64,000 nt of DNA from an uncultured Rhizobiaceae group bacterium (lineage in GTDB: Bacteria; Pseudomonadota; Alphaproteobacteria; Rhizobiales; Rhizobiaceae): positions 1-64,000 of the forward strand of contig CANMVS010000025.1 of the NCBI GenBank assembly GCA_947501445.1, written 5' to 3'. Under the pieces are notes generated by a model that was not told where the DNA came from, searched no databases, and saw only the letters and a list, made by a program, of their open reading frames with translations. The translations under genes were made by a program, and so were the position numbers. Below are positions 9,701-18,423 of the stretch, piece by piece (position 1 is the stretch's first letter; the number at the start of each line of letters is the position of its first letter).

Positions 9701-9715
9701 CCTGTTTTCCCGCCA

Positions 9716-10597
9716 CTACCCTTTGACTGCACCGGCGGTCAGGCCAGAGACAATCTGGCGCTGAAAGACCATGACCATTACAAAAAGGGGCGCCGTAGCC
9801 GAAACAACAGCGGCCACCGCAAACATCACGTTCCCCTTCGTTTGTGTAGTGCCGAGAAAACTGGCGATTTTCGGAACCATGGTCTGGTTTTCCTTCGACA
9901 GGATCATCGCCGTTACCGCGAAATCATTGTATGCGAGCAGGAATGAGAACAGGCCCGTGGTGATCACGCCCGGCCACATCACCGGAATGATAACGTGACG
10001 GAAAGCCTGAAAACGCGTGCAGCCATCGACCATGGCACTTTCGTCCAGATCCTGCGGGATATTCTTGAAAAAGGAATGCAGCATCCACAGCGTGAACGGC
10101 TGGTTGATAGCAACGAGCACGATAATGCAGGTCGCAAGGTGACCCCACAGGTTCCAGCCGAAAAACACCGGCAGATAACCTGAAACCAGGGTGATCGGTG
10201 GCATGGCTCTGAAGATCAGCGCGGCGATCAGGAACCAGAATGCATAACGATAGGTTGAGCGAGCTAGGGCATAGCCACCGAGCGTTCCGAACGTCAGCGA
10301 AATAGTGACGACGAAGATACAGACCAGAACTGAATTCAATGCAGCGCGCCAGAATTCCTCTTTTATCCACGCCCCCTCATACCCGTCAGCGGTGAAGCTG
10401 CTGCCGGTCTCATTCTGCGTCAATGTTCCTGACAGGGCGTAGAACCAGTCTGCCTTGGAGAAGAAGTCGCCTTCGACTTTGAAAGAGCCCCAAAGGGTCC
10501 AAAGGAAAGGGAAAGCCGCCAGGATCATCCAAAGTGCCAGAACACCAAAGATCAGGATTTGGACGGCGGGTGGACGTTTCTTTGTTATGTCACTCAT
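9716..10597 (-). CDS. ABC importer permease, MalG/UgpE type
   Basis: 293 residues from the ATG at 10597; an upstream TTG start would overlap the preceding gene more and lacks support. About six membrane segments are visible, beginning with ILIFGVLALWMILAAFPFLW and ending with a segment near VMVMVFQRQIVSGLTAGAVKG. The EAA loop is DLDESAMVDGCTRFQAFRHVIIP, the contact site for the ATPase. Carbohydrate-uptake-1 family permeases carry sugars, polyols, glycerophosphodiesters and similar solutes. It follows the MalF-type permease by 7 nt and pairs with it. Confidence 0.9.
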   Translation of the reverse strand: MSDITKKRPPAVQILIFGVLALWMILAAFPFLWTLWGSFKVEGDFFSKADWFYALSGTLTQNETGSSFTADGYEGAWIKEEFWRAALNSVLVCIFVVTISLTFGTLGGYALARSTYRYAFWFLIAALIFRAMPPITLVSGYLPVFFGWNLWGHLATCIIVLVAINQPFTLWMLHSFFKNIPQDLDESAMVDGCTRFQAFRHVIIPVMWPGVITTGLFSFLLAYNDFAVTAMILSKENQTMVPKIASFLGTTQTKGNVMFAVAAVVSATAPLFVMVMVFQRQIVSGLTAGAVKG

Positions 10598-10604
10598 GGT
10601 GCAC

Positions 10605-11627
10605 CTATTTCCGGCCAAAGTCGCGCCAGGTGCGGACCAGCACCGGTGAAAGGAGAATCGCGACGCCGATGATTGTCAGCACCGAGGTCGCTGCGGCTGA
10701 CGACAGTTGTCTCGTCTCGCCGCCAAGATCGTTGTAAATCGCCCAGGACAGGGAGGTTGCATGGGCGTTGGCTGCGAAACTGACAATCGGCTCAAAGACC
10801 CGGAAGTTGTCCATCAACTGCATCAGTGCGATGAATGTTGTGAGCGGTAGCAGGTGCGGAATGATGACATAGCGGATCTGTTCCCAGCGGTTGGCACCAT
10901 CGATGCGAGACGCCTCAAGCGTATCTTTGTTGACGGTTTGAAGCCCGGCATAATAGACAATAAAGGCAAAGGGTGCGGCGTGCCAAACGCCATAGACCAT
11001 CAGCATAATCCACATGAGTGGCGTCGAAGCCTTGACTGACAGGTCGGGATTGCCGGCCAGATATTGCAGGGCCGAGCCGATGATGCCGCGGGCGTCGACC
11101 ATCCAGAACAGGATAAGCGATCCGATCAGCGGCGTTATCATCATCGGCAATAGTGAAAAGAAAATCAGAGGCCCGCGAATTGCAGAGGCGGCACTGTTGA
11201 CGGCAACAGCAATGACGAAACCGAAAATGATGACCAGCGGTGTGACGACAAATGTGAAGGTGAGAGTGAATCCGAGTGCCTTGTAAAAAGGCAGGTTCAA
11301 CATTTGCGCGCCGAAATCGCGCCAATTGTCTGCTTTCTCCCAGGCGGAGCCGACCGCATCGACTGCAAGGTGGTTGCGGTCCCGATAGGTTGCCAAGCCT
11401 GCAAACTTTCCAAGTGGTTCAGCTTCCCTCAGTGCCGCGGTTGCCTCCTGATCGATGGCTGTTGCCTGCTTGCAACCGAAAGGACCACAATTTTCCACTG
11501 TCACGATTACCTGTTCGTGGGACACGTAGAACGACTGAACCACAACCGAGATTATCGGGAAAAAGATGAACAGCAGCATCGCAACAGAAGACGGGAGTAC
11601 GAACAAGAAAAACGCCTTGTGTTTCAT
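10605..11627 (-). CDS. ABC importer permease, MalF/UgpA type
   Basis: 340 residues from the ATG at 11627, supported by GGAGG with 7-nt spacing. The frame is open to 11759 but the extra part is not needed. The first membrane segment (AFFLFVLPSSVAMLLFIFFPIISVV) is followed by a large periplasmic insert of about 80 residues with a Cys pair (NCGPFGCK), then five more segments. The EAA loop is SRIDGANRWEQIRYVIIPHLLP. The periplasmic insert is longer than in minimal permeases and may contact the binding protein. It partners with the MalG-type permease. Confidence 0.9.
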   Translation of the reverse strand: MKHKAFFLFVLPSSVAMLLFIFFPIISVVVQSFYVSHEQVIVTVENCGPFGCKQATAIDQEATAALREAEPLGKFAGLATYRDRNHLAVDAVGSAWEKADNWRDFGAQMLNLPFYKALGFTLTFTFVVTPLVIIFGFVIAVAVNSAASAIRGPLIFFSLLPMMITPLIGSLILFWMVDARGIIGSALQYLAGNPDLSVKASTPLMWIMLMVYGVWHAAPFAFIVYYAGLQTVNKDTLEASRIDGANRWEQIRYVIIPHLLPLTTFIALMQLMDNFRVFEPIVSFAANAHATSLSWAIYNDLGGETRQLSSAAATSVLTIIGVAILLSPVLVRTWRDFGRK

Positions 11628-11709
11628 TTGCGGATCCTCCGTTTTGGCGATGAGTACTGAATGCGAAGCTTCGAGGGCGACCCATGCCGCCCCCTTTATT
11701 GAAACAGAG

Positions 11710-12939
11710 TTACTTGAGGTAACCCTTTTCCCTGGCCGCAGCGGTATAGGCGGCTTCAATGTCGCTCAGCGTCTGCTCCGCGCTTTCCTTGCCCTGCATG
11801 AAATCAGCGATATTGTCGCCAAGTACGGTGTGCAGAAGTCCCTGATAAGGCAGCATTGGATAGGGCGTTGTCTGCATGTCGATCGCGCTGAAAACACCCG
11901 CATTGACTGGCGCAGGTTTGTACCCATCGATCATCCAGACCGCCTGACCCATGGTCTCGTCATTCAGGATTGCCGAACTGGTGCCATGTTTCATGGCCAG
12001 GAATGTGGCTTCGGCATCTTTGTCAGAGATGTTCTTTGCAACTGTCCAGCCGTCCCACCACAATGTCGAAGCGGGATGATTGCCACCACCGACAGTCATC
12101 GGTGCACTGACCTTGGTGTTGTTGTAAACCTCTGGCGTAGAGCCTTCCGCGTCCATCAACCGACCTGTACGTGAACCCCACATATTCATCAAAGCAACAT
12201 TGCCGGCTTCCCACTCCGCAGAGGTGGCGTTTGAATCATGGGTCAGAAAGTCGGGGTTCATATATTCCGATAGTGCCTTCATCATATTGAGCGTTGCAAC
12301 GCCCTTTTCGTTGTTGATGGCAACTTCCGCTGTGCCCGGTTTGTAGAATTCTCCACCATGGCCAAGATACATGTTGACAAATTCCTGGGCCAGGTTCCAG
12401 CCCGCTTGATAAGCGCCGCCTACCGGATTTTCGATTATGCCCTGTTCGCGTATCATTTTGGCAGCGGCCAAAAGTTCCTCATAGGTTTTTGGAGGTTCGA
12501 CACCAATTTTTTCAAGGATGTCACCGCGATACACGAGGTGTTGGGCATTGGCCATAAACGCCACAGCCATGACTTTACCGTCCACCGTGATTAACTGGTG
12601 TTTGGGAATGTCCTGACCGTGTTTGGCGACCAGGTCGTCGAGCGGACGAAGCACATCTTCATTGATCAGCGCCACAATGGATGAGTTTGCCAAAATGGCG
12701 GAAGTATATTCTGCCGGATTGCCCTGCATGCCCGCCAGATTGATCTTCTGGTGATCGGCAGTCAGGTTGGCTTCGGCTTCAATGCCTTCACAGGACGTCG
12801 CATTTTTGGCGACCGTCTGAATGGCGGGAAATTCGTTACCAATTATATTGAGACGCCCCGAGTCAATCGTGCATGCCGCGAAGGCTGCTGATGTGGAAAG
12901 CGCCACCGTTGCGGCGGTAATTATCGTCTTGAGAAACAT
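11710..12939 (-). CDS. ABC importer extracellular solute-binding protein
   Basis: 409 residues from the ATG at 12939, chosen because GGGAG stands 6 nt upstream; a TTG at 12945 would leave no spacing. A Sec signal peptide (FLKTIITAATVALSTSAAFA, cleaved near residue 21) is followed by a family 1 carbohydrate-type binding protein with an N-terminal RLNIIGNEFPAIQ strand and many Trp residues in the C-terminal half (WWDGWTVAKN, VWMIDGYK) that could line an aromatic binding cleft. The gap to the ATPase gene (12940-13017) contains short inverted repeats that may tune expression of the binding protein. Ligand unknown. Confidence 0.9.
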   Translation of the reverse strand: MFLKTIITAATVALSTSAAFAACTIDSGRLNIIGNEFPAIQTVAKNATSCEGIEAEANLTADHQKINLAGMQGNPAEYTSAILANSSIVALINEDVLRPLDDLVAKHGQDIPKHQLITVDGKVMAVAFMANAQHLVYRGDILEKIGVEPPKTYEELLAAAKMIREQGIIENPVGGAYQAGWNLAQEFVNMYLGHGGEFYKPGTAEVAINNEKGVATLNMMKALSEYMNPDFLTHDSNATSAEWEAGNVALMNMWGSRTGRLMDAEGSTPEVYNNTKVSAPMTVGGGNHPASTLWWDGWTVAKNISDKDAEATFLAMKHGTSSAILNDETMGQAVWMIDGYKPAPVNAGVFSAIDMQTTPYPMLPYQGLLHTVLGDNIADFMQGKESAEQTLSDIEAAYTAAAREKGYLK

Positions 12940-13017
12940 ATTCAACTCCCTATTTCTATGGTGCGTATTACCCTCGCACCCAAGTGAATCCGGATATGGC
13001 CGGAAAGTTAAAGTGCG

Positions 13018-14070
13018 TTAGAGATTTATTCTCGCTCCCGAATTTTCTTCAAACAGATGGCAGATTGTCGGTGGTATTGAGATTGAAATTTCGTCGCCAA
13101 TCTCCGCCCGAAAAGATTTGTCCGCTTTGACGGACACCAAAGCACCGGCGACACGTACGGAAATCATCGTGGCATCACCAAGCAACTCCATGGTGTAGAT
13201 GGGCATATTGATCTGTCCTGTGCCGGCTTGTGCAAGCTGTCCATCTTCGGCACGGAACCCAAGAGTGACCTTACCATCCGGCGCACCGATGCCGGGAATC
13301 TCGGTATGCGGTGCGCGGAAGACGCCGTCTTTTACTTCACCCTCGATGAGGTTCATCGCCGGGTTGCCGATAAAGCTTGCGACAAAGCTGTTTGCGGGTG
13401 TGTCGTAAATATCCGTTGGACTGCCCACCTGCTGGACGACACCCTGTTTCATGACAACGACCCGATCGGCCAATGTCATCGCCTCGATCTGATCGTGGGT
13501 TACATAAATTGTTGTCACAGCCAGTTCGTGGCTGAGATTCTTGATCTGCGCCCGCGTGCTTACCCGTAATTTGGCGTCGAGGTTGGACAATGGTTCGTCC
13601 ATCAGGAATACATTTGGTTCGCGCACAATGGCACGGGCGAGGGCGACGCGCTGGCGCTGACCACCCGAAAGTTCAGCCGGTTTGCGATGAAGAAATTCGT
13701 CAAGTTCAACCATGGCTGAGGCACGCCGAACCTTCTGATCATGCATCGCAGGGTCAATGCCACGGACCTTGAGTGGGAACCGAATGTTTTCATAGACATT
13801 CATGTTCGGATAAAGGGCGTAGGATTGAAATACCATCGCCACATCCCGGTCCTTCGGGTCGAGGTCGTTGATCACTTTGCCATCAATGGTAATCTCGCCT
13901 TCGGTAATATCTTCAAGACCGGCAATCATGCGCATGGTGGTGGTTTTGCCGCAGCCAGAGGGGCCAAGAAGAACCAGAAATTCCTTATCGGCGATAGTCA
14001 GGTCAAAATTGTCCACGCCGACAAATGCCCCCCATCGTTTGCCAACATTTCGTAGCTGGATCTCGGCCAT
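13018..14070 (-). CDS. ABC importer ATP-binding protein, MalK/UgpC type
   Basis: 350 residues from the ATG at 14070 (GGGGG-A-A site). Walker A is GPSGCGKTTT, the Q-loop lies in VFQSYALYPN, the signature is LSGGQRQRVALARA, Walker B is VFLMDEPLSNLDAK and the H-loop is THDQIEA. A C-terminal MalK-like OB/TOBE region (residues about 240-350) includes LGFRAED and a terminal ENSGARINL. It is the first gene of the long minus-strand operon, immediately downstream of the paired LacI-type operators. It energises the importer encoded by the next three genes. Confidence 0.93.
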   Translation of the reverse strand: MAEIQLRNVGKRWGAFVGVDNFDLTIADKEFLVLLGPSGCGKTTTMRMIAGLEDITEGEITIDGKVINDLDPKDRDVAMVFQSYALYPNMNVYENIRFPLKVRGIDPAMHDQKVRRASAMVELDEFLHRKPAELSGGQRQRVALARAIVREPNVFLMDEPLSNLDAKLRVSTRAQIKNLSHELAVTTIYVTHDQIEAMTLADRVVVMKQGVVQQVGSPTDIYDTPANSFVASFIGNPAMNLIEGEVKDGVFRAPHTEIPGIGAPDGKVTLGFRAEDGQLAQAGTGQINMPIYTMELLGDATMISVRVAGALVSVKADKSFRAEIGDEISISIPPTICHLFEENSGARINL

Positions 14071-14089
14071 TTCTTCCCCCAACGGAAAA

Positions 14090-14109
14090 TTTTGAATACG
14101 CTTGCAATA
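14090..14109. promoter_or_regulatory. LacI-type operator half of a pair (distal copy)
   Basis: The imperfect palindrome TTTTGAATACGCTTGCAATA is centred on the CG at 14099-14100, the usual LacI-family arrangement. It lies about 20 nt upstream of the ATPase start. It resembles the better palindrome at 14145-14164, with some mismatches between arms. Centre-to-centre distance between the two sites is 55 bp. Confidence 0.5.
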
Positions 14110-14144
14110 AGGGTAGACTCAAGTTGTAACTTCTGACAAGTGTT

Positions 14145-14164
14145 TTTTGCATACGTTTGCAAAA
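14145..14164. promoter_or_regulatory. LacI-type operator (strong copy)
   Basis: TTTTGCATACGTTTGCAAAA is a 20-bp palindrome with a single mismatched position between the arms and a central CG at 14154-14155. This is the classic form of LacI/GalR-family operators. It sits in the divergent promoter region between the ABC ATPase and the plus-strand SnoaL-like gene. The regulator at 4661-5689 is the obvious candidate. Confidence 0.7.
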
Positions 14165-14217
14165 AAAATTTCCCATACCGGGCAAGATCCGGTAATCGTT
14201 CGGAAAAAATAATTCAA

Positions 14218-15228
14218 ATGAGAAGACACATGATATCATTTCAGTCGGAAAAACAGCTTGTTCGCGATTACTACTCGGCTCTGGATTGCGCTGAGGCCGG
14301 ACAGATAGAGCAGGTGATCAACACCTTCACCACGCACAATTACCGGTGGCGCGGGTTTCATCCGTTCGACGAAATCAATGATGCAGTGGAAGTCGCGCAC
14401 CGGTTCTGGGTGCCCTTGCGTCTGGCGCTGACGCGGATGCAACGCCGCATGGATATCTTTATGGCCGGGCGCAACGAAATTGACGGGTTTGACAGTACCT
14501 GGGTCGTTTCGATGGGACATCTGGTCGGGCTGTTTGATCAACCCTGGCTGGGCATTAGGCCGACGCGGAAAATGGCCTTTCTGCGATATTGTGAGTTTCA
14601 TCGTGTTGAAAATGGCAAGATCGCCGAAACGGCTATGTATTTCGATGTACCGCATCTGATGATGCAGGCCGGGCTGCAGCCGTTTCCCCCGCAAACGGCG
14701 GCACATCTGGTGCAACCCGGTCCAATGACACACAACGGCCTGATGTTCGAACCACAGGATCCCGCTGAGGGCAAAAAGACACTGGCCGCCATCAATCATA
14801 TGATTGGCGACATTAAGGATTGGACCGGTGGCCGTGAGGAACCATTGATCAAAGAGCTTCAGCGAAGCTGGAATGACGATATGATCTGGTGGGGTCCGGC
14901 TGGTATCGGCGCGACCTACACAATTGAGCGATATGCGCAGCAGCACGCCGGCCCCTTTCGCGACGGCTTTGGTGAACGCACGTTCAATGGTCATATATGC
15001 CGACTTGCGGAAGGCGATTTTGGCGGGTTCTTTGGTTGGCCGAACCTGACGCTCATTCCGACAGGCGGTTTCATGGGCATGCCAGCGACTGGTAAACCAG
15101 GCGATATGCGGGTGATCGATATATACAGGCGTGCGGGTAACAAGCTGACTGAAAACTGGATATTCATCGACCTCCTGCATTTTTGGAAACAGCAGGGCGT
15201 TGACATATTGGTACGCAGCGCAAAATAA
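14218..15228 (+). CDS. SnoaL/NTF2-like double-domain protein, paralog 5 (divergent)
   Basis: 336 residues from the ATG at 14218; an ATG at 14230 is also possible. The frame opens further upstream at 14140 but that part spans the operator and is unlikely to be translated. Domain 1 includes WVVSMGHLVGLFDQPWLGI and MAFLRYCEFHRVENGKIAE. Domain 2 includes MIWWGPAGIGATYTIE, FFGWPNLTLIP, VIDIYRRAGNKLTENWIFID and QQGVDILVRSA. It matches paralogs 2 and 4 motif for motif. It is transcribed away from the importer operon out of the same LacI-operator region, so it is probably co-induced. Confidence 0.8.
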   Translation: MRRHMISFQSEKQLVRDYYSALDCAEAGQIEQVINTFTTHNYRWRGFHPFDEINDAVEVAHRFWVPLRLALTRMQRRMDIFMAGRNEIDGFDSTWVVSMGHLVGLFDQPWLGIRPTRKMAFLRYCEFHRVENGKIAETAMYFDVPHLMMQAGLQPFPPQTAAHLVQPGPMTHNGLMFEPQDPAEGKKTLAAINHMIGDIKDWTGGREEPLIKELQRSWNDDMIWWGPAGIGATYTIERYAQQHAGPFRDGFGERTFNGHICRLAEGDFGGFFGWPNLTLIPTGGFMGMPATGKPGDMRVIDIYRRAGNKLTENWIFIDLLHFWKQQGVDILVRSAK

Positions 15229-15357
15229 CGTTTGATTTTGGCTTCGGGCGCACCAAACCTGTCAAATCAATGAACCTGGTATGAATATCCTATTCAGGTC
15301 CGTTTCAGACGATGTTTTCTAGTGTCTCCTCATTCAAACCTAATTTGGAGAGGGATT

Positions 15358-15630
15358 ATGAAAACATTACTCATCGCATCTGTTGCCATTGGTATTGGCG
15401 CTGGCTTTACGCTTATCGCACCCACACCTGCGCAGGCAGCCAAATGTCTTTATCAGGCCCATTACACCAATGGCGACTACGCCGGTGTTTATCAGGTCGG
15501 GCGCGCATTGAAAAAGAAGAAAGCCTGTAATCGTGCACGGCGCCAATGTGGTCGGAGCCTTGAACGGGCCAGCCGCAAGGGGAAAATCGGCCGTGGTGCA
15601 AGCTGCATCCGTATAACCAACGTGTACTAA
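15358..15630 (+). CDS. Small secreted basic cysteine-containing protein
   Basis: 90 residues from the ATG at 15358 with a GGAGAGGG site. A signal peptide (MKTLLIASVAIGIGAGFTLI ... TPAQA) should be cut before AKCLYQAH. The mature part is short, strongly basic (ALKKKKACNRARRQCGRSLERASRKGKIGRG) and has four cysteines (KCL, KAC, QCG, SCI) that could form two disulfides. A terminator-like hairpin follows at 15649-15684. I do not recognise a characterised family. Its position between two catabolic operons says nothing about function. Confidence 0.7.
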   Translation: MKTLLIASVAIGIGAGFTLIAPTPAQAAKCLYQAHYTNGDYAGVYQVGRALKKKKACNRARRQCGRSLERASRKGKIGRGASCIRITNVY

Positions 15631-15648
15631 GAATTTTTCGAATTGAAA

Positions 15649-15684
15649 GGCGCCCGGGCAGAGAATTGTTTCGGGCGTCTTTGT
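15649..15684 (+). terminator. Rho-independent terminator-like hairpin
   Basis: Arms GGCGCCCG (15649-15656) and CGGGCGTC (15672-15679) pair with one G-T wobble and are followed by TTTGTT. It lies just after the small secreted protein gene. Confidence 0.6.
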
Positions 15685-15722
15685 TCGTGGATAGGGTTTG
15701 CCAGCTCGGGTCCATATTGGAG

Positions 15723-16622
15723 CTAAACTCTCTCCGACAGGCGGCGCTCCCTTATCCAGATCGTCAAACCCGCCGCAACAATGACCGCTGCACCGGCAAT
15801 CGTCCACACATCCGGCAAATGGTCGAAGACCAGATAGCTCCAGATCGTCAGATACAAAATAAAGGAATAGGCAAAGGGTGATAATGTGCTGGCCGGGGCG
15901 AAGCGATGCGCAGTGGTAAGCACCTGATGCCCAAGCCACCCCAGAAGCCCGAGTGCGATCATGATTGTCCAATCGCCTGTCGTCGCTGGAGTTTGCCATT
16001 CGTAAAGTGCAAATGGCAACAATATGATCGTGCCGACCGCGCCTGAATAGAATTGCATCGTGTCAGTCGAAACCACACCGGCCAGACGGCGTGTCAAAAT
16101 GGAATAGCCCGCAAATGAGCTTGCCCCGCACAACGACAGGAGCACCGCCCAGTGGAAGTTCTCATCAAAAGGACGAATAGCGATCAAAATTCCGGCGAAG
16201 CCGACGATGATTGCGGACCAGCGCCAGATACCAACGCGCTCACCCAGCAACGGCCCGGATAGGGCGCATATGATGATGGGTGCTGAAAACAGGATCGTTG
16301 ACGTCAGGGTCAGCGGGATGTAGCGCAACGCCGCAAAATTAAACACGGTCGACAGCATCAGCAGGGCGCCGCGAAACAAGAGCAGCGTTGAATTTCCCGA
16401 CTTGAAACGGCTTGTCTGGGCGCCATCACGTACCATTATCACCAGTGATATGGCAAAATGGCCGATGTACCGCATGAATGACAATTGCAGGGCTGGCAGA
16501 CCTGCGAGTGCCAGCCATTTGGCACCCGCATCAATAAAAGAAAAGCACAAATAGGCAAAGAGCATCATGACAATCGCAAGCAGCGGTCTGTCTATATTGG
16601 CTTTTACAACATCGCCCTTCAT
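15723..16622 (-). CDS. EamA/DMT-superfamily transporter
   Basis: 299 residues with about ten hydrophobic segments and two EamA repeats (LLAIVMMLFAYLCFSFIDAGAKW in the first, VLLSLCGASSFAGYSILTRRL in the second). DMT proteins usually export metabolites or amino-acid-like compounds. It is the last gene of the TRAP/PhyH operon; its ATG overlaps the dehydrogenase stop as ATGA. Export of a pathway intermediate or a toxic analogue is possible but not shown by sequence. Confidence 0.88.
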   Translation of the reverse strand: MKGDVVKANIDRPLLAIVMMLFAYLCFSFIDAGAKWLALAGLPALQLSFMRYIGHFAISLVIMVRDGAQTSRFKSGNSTLLLFRGALLMLSTVFNFAALRYIPLTLTSTILFSAPIIICALSGPLLGERVGIWRWSAIIVGFAGILIAIRPFDENFHWAVLLSLCGASSFAGYSILTRRLAGVVSTDTMQFYSGAVGTIILLPFALYEWQTPATTGDWTIMIALGLLGWLGHQVLTTAHRFAPASTLSPFAYSFILYLTIWSYLVFDHLPDVWTIAGAAVIVAAGLTIWIRERRLSERV

Positions 16623-17518
16623 CGGCTGGCTTTGTCGTCAAACAGATCAGCGAAATAGTCTACCATTTGCGATACCATCTGATCACCGCGCCCTTCAGCC
16701 ATAGCCAGAGAGAGCGCCTGTTTGGCCGCGTGTGACATCAGGCTTGGAACACCGGCGTCATCGGCCATCGTGTTGTAATAGCCGACATCCTTGCGGGCAT
16801 TCTTGATTGCGAATGCCAGCATGTCGGGTTTTCCGTCGATGGCATAGGCTTTGACAAAATCCATCATGCCGGAATGAAGCGGACCGGCAGACATGATGTT
16901 GTAAACTGTTGCACGATCGACACCGGCCACATCAGCCATGGCAAAGGCCTCCGACATGGCGGTTGCGGTTGTCATGGCAAAGAAATTATTGATCAGTTTG
17001 ACGGTATTGCCAGCGCCCAGGGCGCCGACGTGAAAGACATTCTCCCCCAGCTCATCAAGCAATGGTTTGACGGCCTCAAAGACGGCCACATCACCGGCTG
17101 CCATGATGTTCAAAAGCCCGTCTTTTGCATGGGCTGGCGTGCGGCCAAGCGGTGCATCCATGTAGCCTGCGCCAACATTGGCTACCTTTTCACCCAGCAT
17201 GCGGGTTGATGCTGGCAGGGATGTACCAAAGTCGATGACATATTTGCCTGAGCTCAGCCCGGCAATAACACCGTCCTCGCCCAACATACGCCCTTCAACC
17301 GATGCTGACGTGTCAACACACAGCATGATGACATCGCTTGCCTGAGCCAATTGCCGTGCAGTGGTGTGTTCAACCGCACCGCGCGCGACAGCCGCATCGA
17401 CATTATCGCGGGAGCGGTTGGCCAGCACATTGAGTGCGTAACCTCTGCTCTGCAGACATTCCACCATGGCGATACCCATAAGTCCCAGACCAATGAATCC
17501 TATTGCGGGTTTGCTCAT
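16619..17518 (-). CDS. NAD(P)-dependent beta-hydroxyacid dehydrogenase (HIBADH family)
   Basis: 299 residues. The Rossmann motif GFIGLGLMGIAM is at residues 6-17. The substrate-binding DAPLGRTPAHAKDG and the catalytic lysine region GAGNTVKLINNF are typical of 3-hydroxyisobutyrate dehydrogenase / tartronate semialdehyde reductase relatives. The C-terminal helical domain is present (KDVGYYNTMADDAGVPS). It overlaps both neighbours by ATGA. In this operon it may oxidise or reduce a short hydroxyacid made after PhyH-type hydroxylation; the substrate is open. Confidence 0.88.
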   Translation of the reverse strand: MSKPAIGFIGLGLMGIAMVECLQSRGYALNVLANRSRDNVDAAVARGAVEHTTARQLAQASDVIMLCVDTSASVEGRMLGEDGVIAGLSSGKYVIDFGTSLPASTRMLGEKVANVGAGYMDAPLGRTPAHAKDGLLNIMAAGDVAVFEAVKPLLDELGENVFHVGALGAGNTVKLINNFFAMTTATAMSEAFAMADVAGVDRATVYNIMSAGPLHSGMMDFVKAYAIDGKPDMLAFAIKNARKDVGYYNTMADDAGVPSLMSHAAKQALSLAMAEGRGDQMVSQMVDYFADLFDDKASR

Positions 17519-18384
17519 GTTTTGACTTTCCTGTTTTGCTGAATTTCATAGATGGAACCGGCTGACGCGGGTTGCGGCTGCGGGATACGGATGGGGATAT
17601 TTGCAAGGCGTGGCTGCAGTGTGGGCTCGCCACATAACATGCGCCTATCATAGTCCTCGATTGATTCAAACGGTGTCATGGACCCGGCAACCGGAAATGC
17701 ATCTGCGGCCATCATTTCAAAAAACAGCATCTGGCGATCGCGGTCAGACCTGTTGGGCGCTGAGCCGTGCAAAATGCGACCGTGGTGGATGGTGAGTGTT
17801 CCGGCAGGGCCACAAAGGGTGGTGATATCCTCATCACAATAACCGGTTTTGGCCAAATCCACGCTACCGGCAAATACGCCGTTGACATGGTGATCGAACA
17901 GTGGCCCCTGATGCGAGCCGGCAATAACCTGCAACGGACCATTGTCCAGTTCCATATCGTCGAACACAATGCCAACAGCCAGCACATCATCATTGGTGTG
18001 TGGATAAAAGGCGAGGTCCTGGTGCCAGTGAACCGGCGCACCATATTGCGCCTTTTTCATATTCAGTTTTGTGGTGTGCAAACGAACATTGGCACCAATA
18101 AGATCGCGAACCGGACCCAGAATCTGCTCGCTGCGCAACAGGGCGTTAAAAAATGAACTCTGCAAATCCGGGCGTTTGATCCGACGGATGCGCGGTGATG
18201 TGCGGGAATGGGTATCTTCAAGATCAATCAGATCATCGCTGGCATCAATTGTTGCAGCATGAAGGGACAGGCGGGCGATCTCATCATGGGCCTTAACAAT
18301 GATGTCGGAAGCCAGATGCCCCTCAAGAACGAGATAACCATTTTGGCCGTAAAAGTCCTTTTGGTTCGCGTTGAGATATTCCAT
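17515..18384 (-). CDS. Phytanoyl-CoA dioxygenase (PhyH) family Fe(II)/2-oxoglutarate oxygenase, copy A
   Basis: 289 residues from the ATG at 18384; a TTG at 18399 lacks a ribosome-binding site. The iron facial triad is visible: HWHQDLAFY (His-x-Asp) and the distal His of GRILHGSAPNRSD, followed by Arg for 2-oxoglutarate. The domain starts with QKDFYGQNGYLVLEGHL. The family hydroxylates small molecules such as ectoine or aminoethylphosphonate as well as phytanoyl-CoA. It lies 39 nt downstream of a second PhyH gene and overlaps the dehydrogenase gene. Substrate unknown. Confidence 0.88.
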   Translation of the reverse strand: MEYLNANQKDFYGQNGYLVLEGHLASDIIVKAHDEIARLSLHAATIDASDDLIDLEDTHSRTSPRIRRIKRPDLQSSFFNALLRSEQILGPVRDLIGANVRLHTTKLNMKKAQYGAPVHWHQDLAFYPHTNDDVLAVGIVFDDMELDNGPLQVIAGSHQGPLFDHHVNGVFAGSVDLAKTGYCDEDITTLCGPAGTLTIHHGRILHGSAPNRSDRDRQMLFFEMMAADAFPVAGSMTPFESIEDYDRRMLCGEPTLQPRLANIPIRIPQPQPASAGSIYEIQQNRKVKT

Positions 18385-18423
18385 CAATTTGGCTTTCAAT
18401 GATCAGACAGTTGTATGCGCGCG

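Noticed and set aside
14236-15180. A 314-codon minus-strand open frame inside SnoaL-like paralog 5
   Set aside because: The plus frame aligns motif for motif with paralogs 2 and 4, so the antisense frame is not real.
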